Assembly: GCA_013203595.1 (NCBI GenBank)
Contig: JABMNT010000059.1
Span: 1-49,371, forward strand
Direction: 5' to 3'
DNA: 49,371 nt
Origin: Rhodospirillales bacterium
GTDB taxonomy: Bacteria > Pseudomonadota > Alphaproteobacteria > Rhodospirillales > Casp-alpha2
Both the position numbers and the translations under genes were made by a program. Below, piece after piece: positions 27,814 to 36,165 of the stretch (position 1 is the first letter of the stretch; each line of letters starts with the position of its first letter). The notes below the pieces were generated by a model. That model made no database searches and was not told the origin of the DNA. It saw only the letters and a list, made by a program, of their open reading frames with translations.

Positions 27814-28728
27814 TCAGTAACCGGCCATCAGGCTGACCGTCAGCACCGAAGCGACCATGGTGATCAGGATGGCACGCGCGATGGCATCGACCCGGACCCC
27901 GTAATTCATGGCCATCACAAAGGCCATGGCACCGCAGGGACCGGCGGCGACCATCAGCGCCGGGCGCGCCAGCTCCGGCGTGATCTGATAGCCGAACAAA
28001 ATAATCGCGGTGGCAATCAGGGGATGTATCACCACCTTGATGATACTGATCGTCAGCGGCAGGGCCAGCGGCACCGGCGCTCTGCGTTCGGCCAGCACGA
28101 TGCCCAGGGCAAACAGCGCGCAGGGTGCCGCGGTGGCGCTGACAAAATCAAGGAAGACGCCAACACCGGTCGGTAACGGTACCTGCGCAAGGCCAAACAC
28201 CAGCCCGGCCACAAGGCCGACAATGGTCGGGTTTTTGCCGAGCTTGAGTAGAATCCCGCCAAGCGACGGCTTGTCCAGGGTCAGTGCGTCCATGGCAACC
28301 AGGGTCAGGCCGAACATCACCAGCGAATCAACGGTGATGATGGCGACGATGGGCAGGCTGACCGCATCGCCGAACAGGGCCACCGCAATCGGCAGCACAA
28401 ACAGCACGTGGTTCGAGTAAGCAGCGGCAAGGCCCAGCAGGATGGCTTCCAGCCAGCCGCACTTAAACAGATAGCGGGCAGCCAGCAGCGCGCAGAGATA
28501 GACCGCCCCTTCCGACAGAAAATAGCCGATCAGCAGCGGCCAGCTGAAGGCATCAAAACGGGCACTGGCCAGCAGATTGAAGGTCAGGGCCGGCAGCGGC
28601 AGATAAAACACAAAACGGTTGATAACCAGGGCCATGGCCTTGTCGAACAGCCCGACCCGACCAGCCAGAAAACCGAAGGCGCAGACCGCGAAGATCGGCA
28701 GCACGGCATCAAACAGGACCTCGGTCAT
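27814..28728 (-). CDS. AEC-family transporter
   Basis: A protein of 304 aa with about ten hydrophobic segments in the auxin-efflux-carrier arrangement, starting VLPIFAVCAFGFLAGRVGLF and containing ALIPAL-like helix breaks and GPCGAMAFVMAMNYGV. Bacterial members move organic acids such as malate or malonate, or other small solutes, across the inner membrane. It starts 51 nt after the BKACE gene on the same strand and is probably co-transcribed, so it may import or export the BKACE pathway's acid. The direction and substrate are inferred from context only. Its stop lies 3 nt from the convergent TIM-barrel gene's stop. Confidence 0.82.
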   Translation of the reverse strand: MTEVLFDAVLPIFAVCAFGFLAGRVGLFDKAMALVINRFVFYLPLPALTFNLLASARFDAFSWPLLIGYFLSEGAVYLCALLAARYLFKCGWLEAILLGLAAAYSNHVLFVLPIAVALFGDAVSLPIVAIITVDSLVMFGLTLVAMDALTLDKPSLGGILLKLGKNPTIVGLVAGLVFGLAQVPLPTGVGVFLDFVSATAAPCALFALGIVLAERRAPVPLALPLTISIIKVVIHPLIATAIILFGYQITPELARPALMVAAGPCGAMAFVMAMNYGVRVDAIARAILITMVASVLTVSLMAGY

Positions 28729-28779
28729 GGCTGTTCCTCAGACATGTAAGCGGTTAAAAAAGGAAAATCCGAACCGCCC

Positions 28780-29658
28780 CTAGGCGACCAGGCCCAGCAG
28801 CTTGCGGGCTTCGGTCGTGGTGGCGATGGTACCGCCCAGGCTTTCGACGATACCGACACCCTTTTCCACCAGCTGCGCGTTGTTTTTGACCAACACGCCC
28901 TTTTCAATATAAACGCTGTCTTCCATGCCGACCCGCACATGCCCGCCCATCAGATAGGACAAGGCCAGCATGGGAAAGGCCGAGCGACCAATGCCGAAGG
29001 CCGCCCACACACAGTCCTTCGGCAATTGTGATTTGAGAAAAGCCAGCGTCTCGTAATTGGCCGCCGCCCCCCAGGGCACGCCGAGTACCAGCTGAAACAT
29101 CGCCGGTTCTTTTAAGATGCCGCGTTTGATGAAATCCTTGGCCATGTTCAGATCACCGGAATCAAAAATCTCGATTTCCGGTTTGGTGCCTGCCCCGTTG
29201 ATCACATGGGCCATGATTTCCAGATTGGGCGGCGTGTTGATGACCGTGCGGTCGCCGCTGACCATGGTGTTGAAATCGAGGGTACAGACTTCCGGTTTCA
29301 GTTCCTTGACATGAGCGACCCGCAATTCCGGGCGACACAGGGTGGTCCCCGGGGCCGCAATCTTCGGCTCGTCCGGGCTTGGAATGAAGCGTCCGCCCTC
29401 GCCGGTGGTCAGATTGATGATGACATCGACACCGGAGCTGCCGATGCGGTCAACCACTTCGCGGTACAGATTGATATCCATGCTGCCCTGTTTGGTGACC
29501 AGATCGCGCACGTGAATATGGACGATGGCGGCGCCGGCCTTGGCGGCGTCAATGGCGGCGGTGGCGATTTCCGCTGGTGTCACCGGCTGGTTGGGGTTTT
29601 GCTCGGGGCTGGTGATATTGCCGGTGACGGCGCAGGACAGAATGGTTTTCGCGTTCAT
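28780..29658 (-). CDS. BKACE-family beta-keto acid cleavage enzyme (DUF849)
   Basis: A protein of 292 aa. Hallmarks are ILSCAVTGNITSPEQNPNQP, VTPAEIATAAIDAAKAGAAIVHIHVRD with the metal-binding His pair, INLTTGEGGRFIPSPDE and HVRVGMEDSVYIEKG. In this family a zinc TIM barrel converts a beta-keto acid plus acetyl-CoA into acetoacetate and a new CoA ester (3-keto-5-aminohexanoate cleavage and relatives). The ATG has GAGGAA upstream, inside a GGGAATTCC palindrome. A divergent dehydrogenase of the 3-hydroxyacyl-CoA type could supply its beta-keto substrate. Subfamily substrate is unassigned; the 3-keto-5-aminohexanoate and dehydrocarnitine variants are alternatives. Confidence 0.88.
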   Translation of the reverse strand: MNAKTILSCAVTGNITSPEQNPNQPVTPAEIATAAIDAAKAGAAIVHIHVRDLVTKQGSMDINLYREVVDRIGSSGVDVIINLTTGEGGRFIPSPDEPKIAAPGTTLCRPELRVAHVKELKPEVCTLDFNTMVSGDRTVINTPPNLEIMAHVINGAGTKPEIEIFDSGDLNMAKDFIKRGILKEPAMFQLVLGVPWGAAANYETLAFLKSQLPKDCVWAAFGIGRSAFPMLALSYLMGGHVRVGMEDSVYIEKGVLVKNNAQLVEKGVGIVESLGGTIATTTEARKLLGLVA

Positions 29659-29715
29659 GGGAATTCCTCGTGTGATCGCCGGGCGGCGTTAATAAATGTA
29701 TTTAAGGGAATTCCC
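29659..29715. promoter_or_regulatory. Two GGGAATTCC palindromes in a divergent promoter region
   Basis: GGGAATTCC at 29659-29667 and the perfect palindrome GGGAATTCCC at 29706-29715 lie in the 92-nt spacer between the divergent BKACE and dehydrogenase genes. Centre-to-centre distance is about 48 nt. The first also covers the BKACE ribosome site region. They could be paired operator sites for a local regulator. Confidence 0.35.
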
Positions 29716-29750
29716 GAATAAGACACAATGCATTTCAGGAGGAATTGCGA

Positions 29751-30704
29751 TTGACGATACAACAGGTCGGGATTATCGGCGCCGGAACCATGGGACATGC
29801 CCTGGCCCTGGTCCATGCACTGGGCGGCTGCCGGGTCCGCCTGCACGACGCCAATGACGAGGTGCTGGCAAAAGCACCTGGTTTGATCAAAGCCGCCTGC
29901 GCCAGTCTGGTTGAGGCCGGCGAGATTGATCAAACGCAGGCGGATGCGGCGCTGGCGCAGATTTCCTGCACAGCGGCACTGGCCGAGGCGGTCAGTGAAG
30001 CGGATCTGGTGGTGGAAGCCGTGGTCGAGCAGGCAGATGTTAAAACCCGGGTCTTTGCCGCCATTGATCAGGCAGCACCAGCGGGCGCGATCATCGCGTC
30101 GAACACCTCTTATCTCGATATCTTCCCGCTGGTGCCGGCGGCGCGCCAGGCCCGTACCCTGATCGCCCATTGGTACACGCCGCCCTATATCATCGACCTG
30201 GTCGATATCGCCGCCGGTCCGGAAACCGCAGCCGATGTGCTGGTCGAGATGGAAGCCCTGTACCGGGGCTTTGGCAAACAGCCGATACGCTTCGAGCGTC
30301 TGATCCCCGGCTATATCGCCAACCGGCTGCAGGCGGCGCTGAACCTGGAGTGTCTGCGGATGATCGATGAGGGCTGGGCCACGGCTGTGGATATTGACCG
30401 CGCGGTCCGGCACGGCCTGGCATCGCGTCTGGCGACGCTTGGGCACATGAAGAAAATGGACTACACGGACCTGCGCATGAGCCAGAACGGGCTGGCCAGC
30501 CGCATGTATACACCGCCCGAACACAAGGGCGGCAGTGCGGTGCTGGCGCGCATGATCGCCGATGGCCATACCGGGGTGCGCGCCGGGCGCGGCTTTTACG
30601 ACTATGGAGACGCCACGCCTGAAGATTTGTTCAAAGCCCGCGATGCCAAATTAATCAAACTCAAACACTTTATGAAAACCCTGGAAGAGGAAGACAGCTT
30701 ATGA
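29751..30704 (+). CDS. 3-hydroxyacyl-CoA dehydrogenase-like NAD-dependent enzyme
   Basis: A protein of 317 aa. AGGAGGAA (29738-29745) lies too close to the TTG at 29745 and about 7 nt before the TTG at 29751, so 29751 (MTIQQVGIIGAG) is the likely start. The Rossmann motif VGIIGAGTMGHALAL, ADLVVEAVVEQADVK, IASNTSYLDIFPL with the catalytic Ser-like region, and AHWYTPPYIIDLVDI with the catalytic His belong to the 3HCDH superfamily, single-C-domain type. By context it may oxidise a free or CoA-linked beta-hydroxy acid to the beta-keto acid used by the divergent BKACE. The TPPYIIDLVDI segment differs from classical FadB/PaaH NPVP. Its stop overlaps the next SDR in ATGA. Confidence 0.82.
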   Translation: MTIQQVGIIGAGTMGHALALVHALGGCRVRLHDANDEVLAKAPGLIKAACASLVEAGEIDQTQADAALAQISCTAALAEAVSEADLVVEAVVEQADVKTRVFAAIDQAAPAGAIIASNTSYLDIFPLVPAARQARTLIAHWYTPPYIIDLVDIAAGPETAADVLVEMEALYRGFGKQPIRFERLIPGYIANRLQAALNLECLRMIDEGWATAVDIDRAVRHGLASRLATLGHMKKMDYTDLRMSQNGLASRMYTPPEHKGGSAVLARMIADGHTGVRAGRGFYDYGDATPEDLFKARDAKLIKLKHFMKTLEEEDSL

Positions 30705-31462
30705 TCACCATGGATTTAACCGGCAAACGGGCCCTTGTCACCGGCAGTGCTTCGGGCATTGGCCTGGCCTGCGTAACCATGATGGCGAGCCTGGGTGCCC
30801 GGGTCGCGCTCAACCATCTGCCGGGCGACGAAGCCGGGCCGAAACAGGTGGCAGCACTCCGGGCCAAAGGCTTCGATGTGATCGCGGCGCCCGGCAATGT
30901 CGCCATCCCCGGCGAGGCGGAGGCCATGGTCGAGACTGCCATTACTGCATTGGGCGGGCTTGATTATCTGGTTAACAACGCCGGCACGTCGGGCACCAGC
31001 GAGCCGATCCCGCCGTCCGAGCTCGACCAGATGACCGAGGAGTTCTGGCAGTTGCTTTTGAATACCAACCTGATCGGCTCGTTCCGCTGCGCCAAGGCCG
31101 CCGCACCGGCGCTTAAGGATGGCGGCGGGGCCATCGTCAGCATCGCGTCCATCGCCGGCGTCAGCAGCCAGGGCAGCAGCCTGGTTTACGCGGCGACCAA
31201 AGCCGGCATCGTCAATATGACCCGGTCTCTGGCCCGCGGGCTTGGCCCCAACGTGCGGGTTAATGCGGTGGCGCCTGGCCATGTGGAAACCGGCTGGACG
31301 GCACCCTGGCCGGAAGAGCGCAAACAAACGTCGCGCGACCAGGCGGCGCTCAAACGCAACTGCAAACCGGAAGACATCGCCGAAGCCGTGCTGTTCCTGT
31401 GCGCCAGCGCCAGCATGGTCACCGGCCAGACTTTGGTGGTTGATGGCGGATTGACGCTGTAG
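30701..31462 (+). CDS. SDR-family NAD(P)-dependent oxidoreductase
   Basis: A protein of 253 aa starting in the ATGA overlap with the preceding dehydrogenase, so the two are translationally coupled. Motifs are VTGSASGIGLACVTMM (coenzyme, about residue 14), NNAGTSG, the catalytic Ser in SIASIAGVSSQGS, YAATKAG for Tyr-Lys and a C-terminal VTGQTLVVDGGLTL. It is probably a second oxidoreductase in the same beta-hydroxy acid pathway, perhaps making or reducing an upstream hydroxyl. It is not close enough to a named enzyme to give a substrate. It converges on the AT-rich membrane genes with 49 nt between stops. Confidence 0.85.
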   Translation: MITMDLTGKRALVTGSASGIGLACVTMMASLGARVALNHLPGDEAGPKQVAALRAKGFDVIAAPGNVAIPGEAEAMVETAITALGGLDYLVNNAGTSGTSEPIPPSELDQMTEEFWQLLLNTNLIGSFRCAKAAAPALKDGGGAIVSIASIAGVSSQGSSLVYAATKAGIVNMTRSLARGLGPNVRVNAVAPGHVETGWTAPWPEERKQTSRDQAALKRNCKPEDIAEAVLFLCASASMVTGQTLVVDGGLTL

Positions 31463-31511
31463 GGCAAGGACGGAAGGCCTCGCCAAAAAGATCAGGTGAC
31501 CGCTGTACAGG

Positions 31512-32426
31512 CTAAAAAAACAGATCCAGAACCTGAACGCCTACATTTGTGAGGGTAATTGTACCGATGAATAACCCGGTAATGGCGCCTAAAACAACAA
31601 CAGGCGCCGCGTTTCTGCCTGCCAAAGAGAACCAATCTACAATTTCGATCAACGCGGCGTGCCCTCTGTTTCTTCCCGGCCTGCCGTCGTCACGATCGTC
31701 ATTAAAAAATGCAACGACAGCAACAAAAAATAATCCACACAAAAGCGCGTAAAACCCCGATAGCCCGGGTGAAATCCGGGCGAAGGCATGTAAGAAAATT
31801 ATTGCACCTACTATGACCAAAAAGAGGGCCAATGGTAAAAAGTCCCGAGCTGGAGATTTTGATTCCATCAGCTTCAAGAAACCAATAACAAGACACACGC
31901 CAATGGCCAGAATCAGGATCATAAACAGGTTCGATATTGGATAAGACCATGACGCAAGCTTTGCCAATTCGGAGGCTCCGGCGACCAAACCGATCAACGA
32001 TGTTGACAGGGCAGCAACAAGAACATAACCAAATGCTGTTCTTTTCACCTCCAATTTGACGGTATTAAATATTGATAGGGGGTTTCTTGTATTCGCCTTA
32101 TTCTTTAATTCCCGATATAGGAAAATAACAAACGAGAAGAAAAAAAGAACAGCGAGTTTGATACTAAAAAACATTAGAAATCCAAGAACAACAATTCCCA
32201 GCACCAACACTAAATCACATAGACCCCATATGCTTTGAAGATAATTTTGTTTCCCCTGGCGGCTCGCAAAATAGACACCCCTCAATCCTGGAATCAAAAT
32301 GAAAAGAGAGACCGCAATCACCAATATCTTAATTATCGAATGCCAAAAATCGACCGAACCCAATTGCGAAAAAAAACCCAATGTAAAAGCCCAAACGTCC
32401 ACGTCCAAACCCGCCCTTCCAACCAA
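31512..32426 (-). CDS. Membrane protein, C-terminal part of a TRAP-permease-like protein (second frame)
   Basis: An open frame of 304 aa with a TTG as its first possible start and no ribosome site. It has at least seven hydrophobic segments. The part ARDFLPLALFLVIVGAIIF followed later by DWFSLAGRNAAPVVVLGA and TITLTNVGVQVL resembles the late-middle of fused 4TM-12TM TRAP (TAXI-type) permeases, including the xITLTxxG motif. It then stops, without the usual GMGxPTT segment. It overlaps the upstream frame by 94 nt, and a run of eight T inside the overlap would join them by a -1 shift. The DNA is much richer in AT than the flanks. It is probably the second half of one protein rather than an independent gene. 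Confidence 0.5.
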   Translation of the reverse strand: MVGRAGLDVDVWAFTLGFFSQLGSVDFWHSIIKILVIAVSLFILIPGLRGVYFASRQGKQNYLQSIWGLCDLVLVLGIVVLGFLMFFSIKLAVLFFFSFVIFLYRELKNKANTRNPLSIFNTVKLEVKRTAFGYVLVAALSTSLIGLVAGASELAKLASWSYPISNLFMILILAIGVCLVIGFLKLMESKSPARDFLPLALFLVIVGAIIFLHAFARISPGLSGFYALLCGLFFVAVVAFFNDDRDDGRPGRNRGHAALIEIVDWFSLAGRNAAPVVVLGAITGLFIGTITLTNVGVQVLDLFF

Positions 32427-33109
32427 TTCGGAAAGCCCCCATTTTGCTGATCCTCGTTCGATCCCAATACATAAGCATATAATATTTTTAGAAATTGGTA
32501 GCCAAATCTTAGTCGATCCAAACCGGCCCCGATAACAAGCCCAATGAATACAGATGATATGACCACACCAAGTGTCAGGCCAAACACACCTTCTGACGTC
32601 AACCAGTAGTGAGAGATTAAGCGCTCAAAGTCTGCCTTCCAGTAGTAATCACCGATGCCTGCTCCAAATGCCGCGTAACCAACCAATCCAGCGGCAAGAA
32701 GAGCCACCGGCAACGCGACAGATCGGCGTGCCGCATCGATTAAGGATATCAGTCCGATCACGCTCATTGCCAAAACAAGCGGCTCCAGTGACGCCTCCAT
32801 CAAATTCAGATCAAGATAAATGAAATACTGATAGGATACAGATATCGCACCAATTGTTCCCCACAAGAGAAGCCAATTGTTTATCGGTTTAGGTTGTTTC
32901 TCCTGAATAGTTGGGACGTGAGCAAGCCCAATAAATACTGCAAAGGCGAGGCTTATGAAGCGAATTTCAGAAGAATTGAACATTCCCCAATTGAGTAAAT
33001 AGGGTAAGGGAGAGAGATACCAAAGCAGCAACAACACCCATATTATAGCGACCCAAGATACAATTTTTGTCGGGTAACCGCTTGTTTCTTTCACTATAGA
33101 GGCTCTCAT
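32333..33109 (-). CDS. TRAP-permease-like membrane protein, N-terminal part (first frame)
   Basis: A frame of 258 aa from the ATG at 33109 (AGG about 7 nt upstream) or 264 aa from 33127. It matches the N-terminal 4TM-type region and the start of the DctM region of fused TAXI-TRAP permeases: EIRFISLAFAVFIGL, LIDAARRSVALPVALLAAG, YAAFGAGIGD, LISHYWLTSEGVFGLTLGV and IGAGLDRLRFGYQFLKI. The conserved GGPAK segment expected next is absent; the frame turns tryptophan-rich and ends at 32333. At T8 (32376-32369) a -1 shift would continue into the next membrane frame, giving a protein of about 540 aa. No TAXI solute-binding protein is nearby, so it is an orphan, degraded or frameshifted permease. Confidence 0.55.
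   Translation of the reverse strand: MRASIVKETSGYPTKIVSWVAIIWVLLLLWYLSPLPYLLNWGMFNSSEIRFISLAFAVFIGLAHVPTIQEKQPKPINNWLLLWGTIGAISVSYQYFIYLDLNLMEASLEPLVLAMSVIGLISLIDAARRSVALPVALLAAGLVGYAAFGAGIGDYYWKADFERLISHYWLTSEGVFGLTLGVVISSVFIGLVIGAGLDRLRFGYQFLKILYAYVLGSNEDQQNGGFPNWLEGRVWTWTFGLLHWVFFRNWVRSIFGIR
32369..32376 (-). other. Run of eight T at the junction of two membrane-protein frames
   Basis: On the coding strand GTT TTT TTT CGC (first frame) becomes TTT TCG CAA (second frame) after a -1 shift. It could be a slippery site, a phase-variable tract, an old frameshift mutation or a sequencing indel. Confidence 0.6.
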
Positions 33110-33127
33110 TTTAACGCCTATTTTCAT

Positions 33128-33381
33128 ACAATCAGTGAGAGAATAAATAGAGAGTACTCGATATATTGAGAACTATGTTGAAACAGCGTCGGCTCAGATT
33201 GTATCAATCACCAAAGCATATCCAATATCCACAACCAATCAAAATTCAGCGCAAAAGGCAATTAGATGAAAACTGATCCAAACAGCGAAAATTTGACCAT
33301 CGGCAACATTGGTGCCGGTCTCTGACGCGCGGGTAGATAAATCAAAAAAGTGCGCGCCGATAATATGGCATACTATGAGCC
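33128..33381. other. AT-rich spacer with a possible 19-residue ORF
   Basis: No gene of normal size. A 20-codon frame at 33266-33325 (plus strand) starts 8 nt after AAGG and reads MKTDPNSENLTIGNIGAGL; the end resembles the first strand of a Rossmann fold, so it may be the remnant of a gene start or chance. No terminator or RNA gene was seen. Confidence 0.35.
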
Positions 33382-35190
33382 ATGACTGAGACAAAGCCCC
33401 CAGCCCGCAACCCGGCCCGGCCCAGGCCGGAACGCAGTTGGCCAACCATGGCCCTGGTGTTTGCCGCCCTGCCCATGGCGGAGCCGGCTTTCCGGCGGCG
33501 GTTTGTGTTTACCCTGGCCCTGATGACCGTGGCCGCTTTGCTGAACGCCTTGGTTCCCAACCTGTTTGCCGCCGCCGTTGACGCCTTCTCCGGGGTCAAT
33601 CCCTGGGCGCTGACACCGGTCGCTATCCTGCTTGCCTACGTGGCCGGCCACTGGCTGGCCAAAATGTTCAATGAATCACGCTGGATGCTGTATGGCCCGA
33701 TCGAACAGCGCGCCCAGCGGCGCCTGGCGCTGCGCGCCAGTGAACATCTGCTCCGCCTGTCGCTGGAGTTTCACCAGACCCGGAATACCGGCGAGATCAG
33801 CCGCATTATGGACAACGGCCTGCGCGGGTTGCGGGAGTTTCTGTTCAACGCCTTCTTTCTGATTCTGCCATTTTCGGCGGAAATTTTCTTTGTCGCGGTG
33901 ATCATGTTCACCCGCCTGGATCCGGTTTTCTGTCTGTTGCTGGTGGCAACCCTTGGCGTCTACACGGTGACCCTGCTGATAGGATCGGAACACCTGCGCC
34001 GGCATCAGCGCCAGGCCGTGACCCGCGGCGCCATCGCCCATGGCGAAGCCATTGATGCCCTGATCAATTACGAGACGGTCAAACATTTTGGCAATGAAGC
34101 CTTCGTTGCCAGCCGCTATGACGGCAGCCTGGCCGAGGTCGAGCAGCTGACGGTGAAGGCCCATACCCATCGCAGCCTGCTGGGTTTTGCGCTGATGACC
34201 ATTGTTGCCTGCGGTATGGCATCGATTTTACTGACCGCCGGCGGGCGCATTGAAGCCGGCACCATGACCATCGGCGACCTGGTTCTGGTCAATGCCTATC
34301 TGTTGCAGCTGGTGCGGCCGCTCGAACGGCTCGGCAATCTGTATCGGACCATCAAGCAGGCGCTGGTTGAACTGGAACAACTGGCCCGACTGCTGGCCCG
34401 ACAAGCCGACCTGGTGGACCGGCCAGACGCCCGGACGCTGCCCCCAGGCCCCGGCGCCATCGCCGTTGAAGGGCTTGAATTTTCCTACAGTGATATCGGC
34501 CGCGCCGTCCATGACCTCAGTTTCACCGCCAAGCCCGGCCAGAAAATCGCCCTGGTCGGCCCGTCGGGAGCCGGCAAATCGACCATCGCCAAACTGTTGT
34601 TCCGGTTTTATGATCCCGACGCCGGGACCATCCGCCTTGATGGCCATGATATCCGCGGGCTCACGCTTGAGAGCTTTCGCGATGCCGTCGCCGTGGTGCC
34701 CCAGGACCCGGTGCTGTTCAACGACACCATTGGCTACAACATCGCCTTTGGCCGCCCCGACGCCAACCAGGCGGAGATCGAAGCGGTCGCCCAACTGGCG
34801 CAAATTCATGAATTTATCTCAGGCCTGCCGGACGGCTACGCAACACGGGTCGGCGAGCGCGGCCTTAAACTGTCGGGCGGCGAAAAACAAAGAGTGGCCA
34901 TCGCCCGCGCCTTTCTCAAGCGCGCCCGCCTGCTGGTCCTCGACGAAGCCACATCGGCCCTCGACAGCACCACCGAAAAAGGCGTTCAGGATTGTCTGCG
35001 CCAGGGAGCCAGCCATGTAACCACCATCGTTGTCGCCCATCGCCTGTCAACCATCGTCGATGCTGATCTGATCCTGGTGCTCGACGAAGGCCGGGTCGTC
35101 GAGCGCGGAACCCACGCCGAACTGGTCTCGGCCCAGGGTCTGTATGCGGAGCTTTGGCAGCGCCAGGCGCAACAGACGGATAAGCTTTAG
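33382..35190 (+). CDS. ATM1-type ABC transporter (fused permease-ATPase)
   Basis: A protein of 602 aa: a six-helix membrane domain (about 30-320) and a C-terminal ATPase (about 350-590) with Walker A GPSGAGKST, the Q loop VVPQDPVLFND, signature LSGGEKQRVAIARAF, Walker B LLVLDEATSALD and the switch His in VVAHRLSTI. The stretch LINYETVKHFGNEAF in the membrane domain is the hallmark of the ATM1/ABCB7 clade. Family members export glutathione-linked sulfur or iron-sulfur precursors and some heavy metals as homodimers across the inner membrane. It follows an AT-rich spacer. Its stop is 2 nt from the convergent DUF1194 gene's stop. Confidence 0.92.
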   Translation: MTETKPPARNPARPRPERSWPTMALVFAALPMAEPAFRRRFVFTLALMTVAALLNALVPNLFAAAVDAFSGVNPWALTPVAILLAYVAGHWLAKMFNESRWMLYGPIEQRAQRRLALRASEHLLRLSLEFHQTRNTGEISRIMDNGLRGLREFLFNAFFLILPFSAEIFFVAVIMFTRLDPVFCLLLVATLGVYTVTLLIGSEHLRRHQRQAVTRGAIAHGEAIDALINYETVKHFGNEAFVASRYDGSLAEVEQLTVKAHTHRSLLGFALMTIVACGMASILLTAGGRIEAGTMTIGDLVLVNAYLLQLVRPLERLGNLYRTIKQALVELEQLARLLARQADLVDRPDARTLPPGPGAIAVEGLEFSYSDIGRAVHDLSFTAKPGQKIALVGPSGAGKSTIAKLLFRFYDPDAGTIRLDGHDIRGLTLESFRDAVAVVPQDPVLFNDTIGYNIAFGRPDANQAEIEAVAQLAQIHEFISGLPDGYATRVGERGLKLSGGEKQRVAIARAFLKRARLLVLDEATSALDSTTEKGVQDCLRQGASHVTTIVVAHRLSTIVDADLILVLDEGRVVERGTHAELVSAQGLYAELWQRQAQQTDKL

Positions 35191-35192
35191 CC

Positions 35193-35996
35193 CTATTCAA
35201 AATCACGCGATTGCCAGCGCTTCTCGCCGATCAGACAGTCGGTCTGGCGGGTTTGCACCCGGGTGCTGGCCAGCACCGGTCCCGCAACCGGGCCGGCGAT
35301 TTCCAGGATCAGCTTGCGGCGGATCGCCCGCGCCATCTGATCGGGCTTTTTGACGGCGACCACAAAGGCACCGGGGCCGCCAATCACGCAATCGCGGTAA
35401 TAGACATCAAGACTAATGCCGCCGCCCCAGTACTCCTTCAGCAGCAACGGCAGTCCGTTGATGGTCAGGCCCAGACTGACCGCATAATCGCGGGCCGGCT
35501 CGACCGGCCCGCCCCGGTTGTTGGTACCATCTCCGGAAATGTCGATGACCCGCCGGGCGGCCCTGAAACCGCTGGTCGGAAACAATGTTGTGGCAAACAG
35601 GATGCCACCGGATATGGACGTGCCGCGGATATAGGCAATTGGCTGGCTGGCCAGATAATCAGCAAACGCGCTGGCCGAGGGCGCATCGGAAATTTCTGTC
35701 CAGGGTACAGTGATGACCTGGCCGGATGCCCCGGCCCATTCAAAATAGGTGACCGCAATCCGACCATAAAACCCGGACCGGATGACCTCGACCACACCGG
35801 GATGGCGGAACGCCTCCACATAGCCCTGGCGTTGCAGCAGATGTTCGTCTTCGTCCATGGAACCGGATACATCAACCGCCAGCACAAGTTCCAGATCAAC
35901 GGTGCGCTCGGCGGCGACGGCCGCGCTGATCCCTGCCAGCACCACCGGACCGGTGATGACGAGGGCTGCCAGCAACTGTCTGAAAAACCCGCACAT
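35193..35996 (-). CDS. DUF1194 protein, secreted von Willebrand factor A-like
   Basis: A protein of 267 aa from the ATG at 35996, which has GGGA about 8 nt upstream; in-frame codons further upstream lack a ribosome site. The N-terminus MCGFFRQLLAALVITGPVVL with a following AAVA-A is a signal peptide, so it is exported. The MIDAS-like DxSxS is visible in LVLAVDVSGSMDEDE, with later VIDISGDGTNN (Asp), typical of vWA folds and of the DUF1194 family. It is likely periplasmic and may bind a partner or metal; the function of the family is unknown. It is convergent with the ATM1-type exporter. Confidence 0.82.
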   Translation of the reverse strand: MCGFFRQLLAALVITGPVVLAGISAAVAAERTVDLELVLAVDVSGSMDEDEHLLQRQGYVEAFRHPGVVEVIRSGFYGRIAVTYFEWAGASGQVITVPWTEISDAPSASAFADYLASQPIAYIRGTSISGGILFATTLFPTSGFRAARRVIDISGDGTNNRGGPVEPARDYAVSLGLTINGLPLLLKEYWGGGISLDVYYRDCVIGGPGAFVVAVKKPDQMARAIRRKLILEIAGPVAGPVLASTRVQTRQTDCLIGEKRWQSRDFE

Positions 35997-36165
35997 GTGA
36001 TTTTCCCGCATCAAAAGATTGGTCAATGATAACCGAAATCGTGTACGGTCCCTATATGAAATTCGACTTTGCTTGCGCATTTGTCTTTTTTTCGCCCAAG
36101 ACGACCGAGCCAAATGACGCCTGCTTTATCCGCATAAAAAACCAACCCTCAAAAGGACTTCCCCC

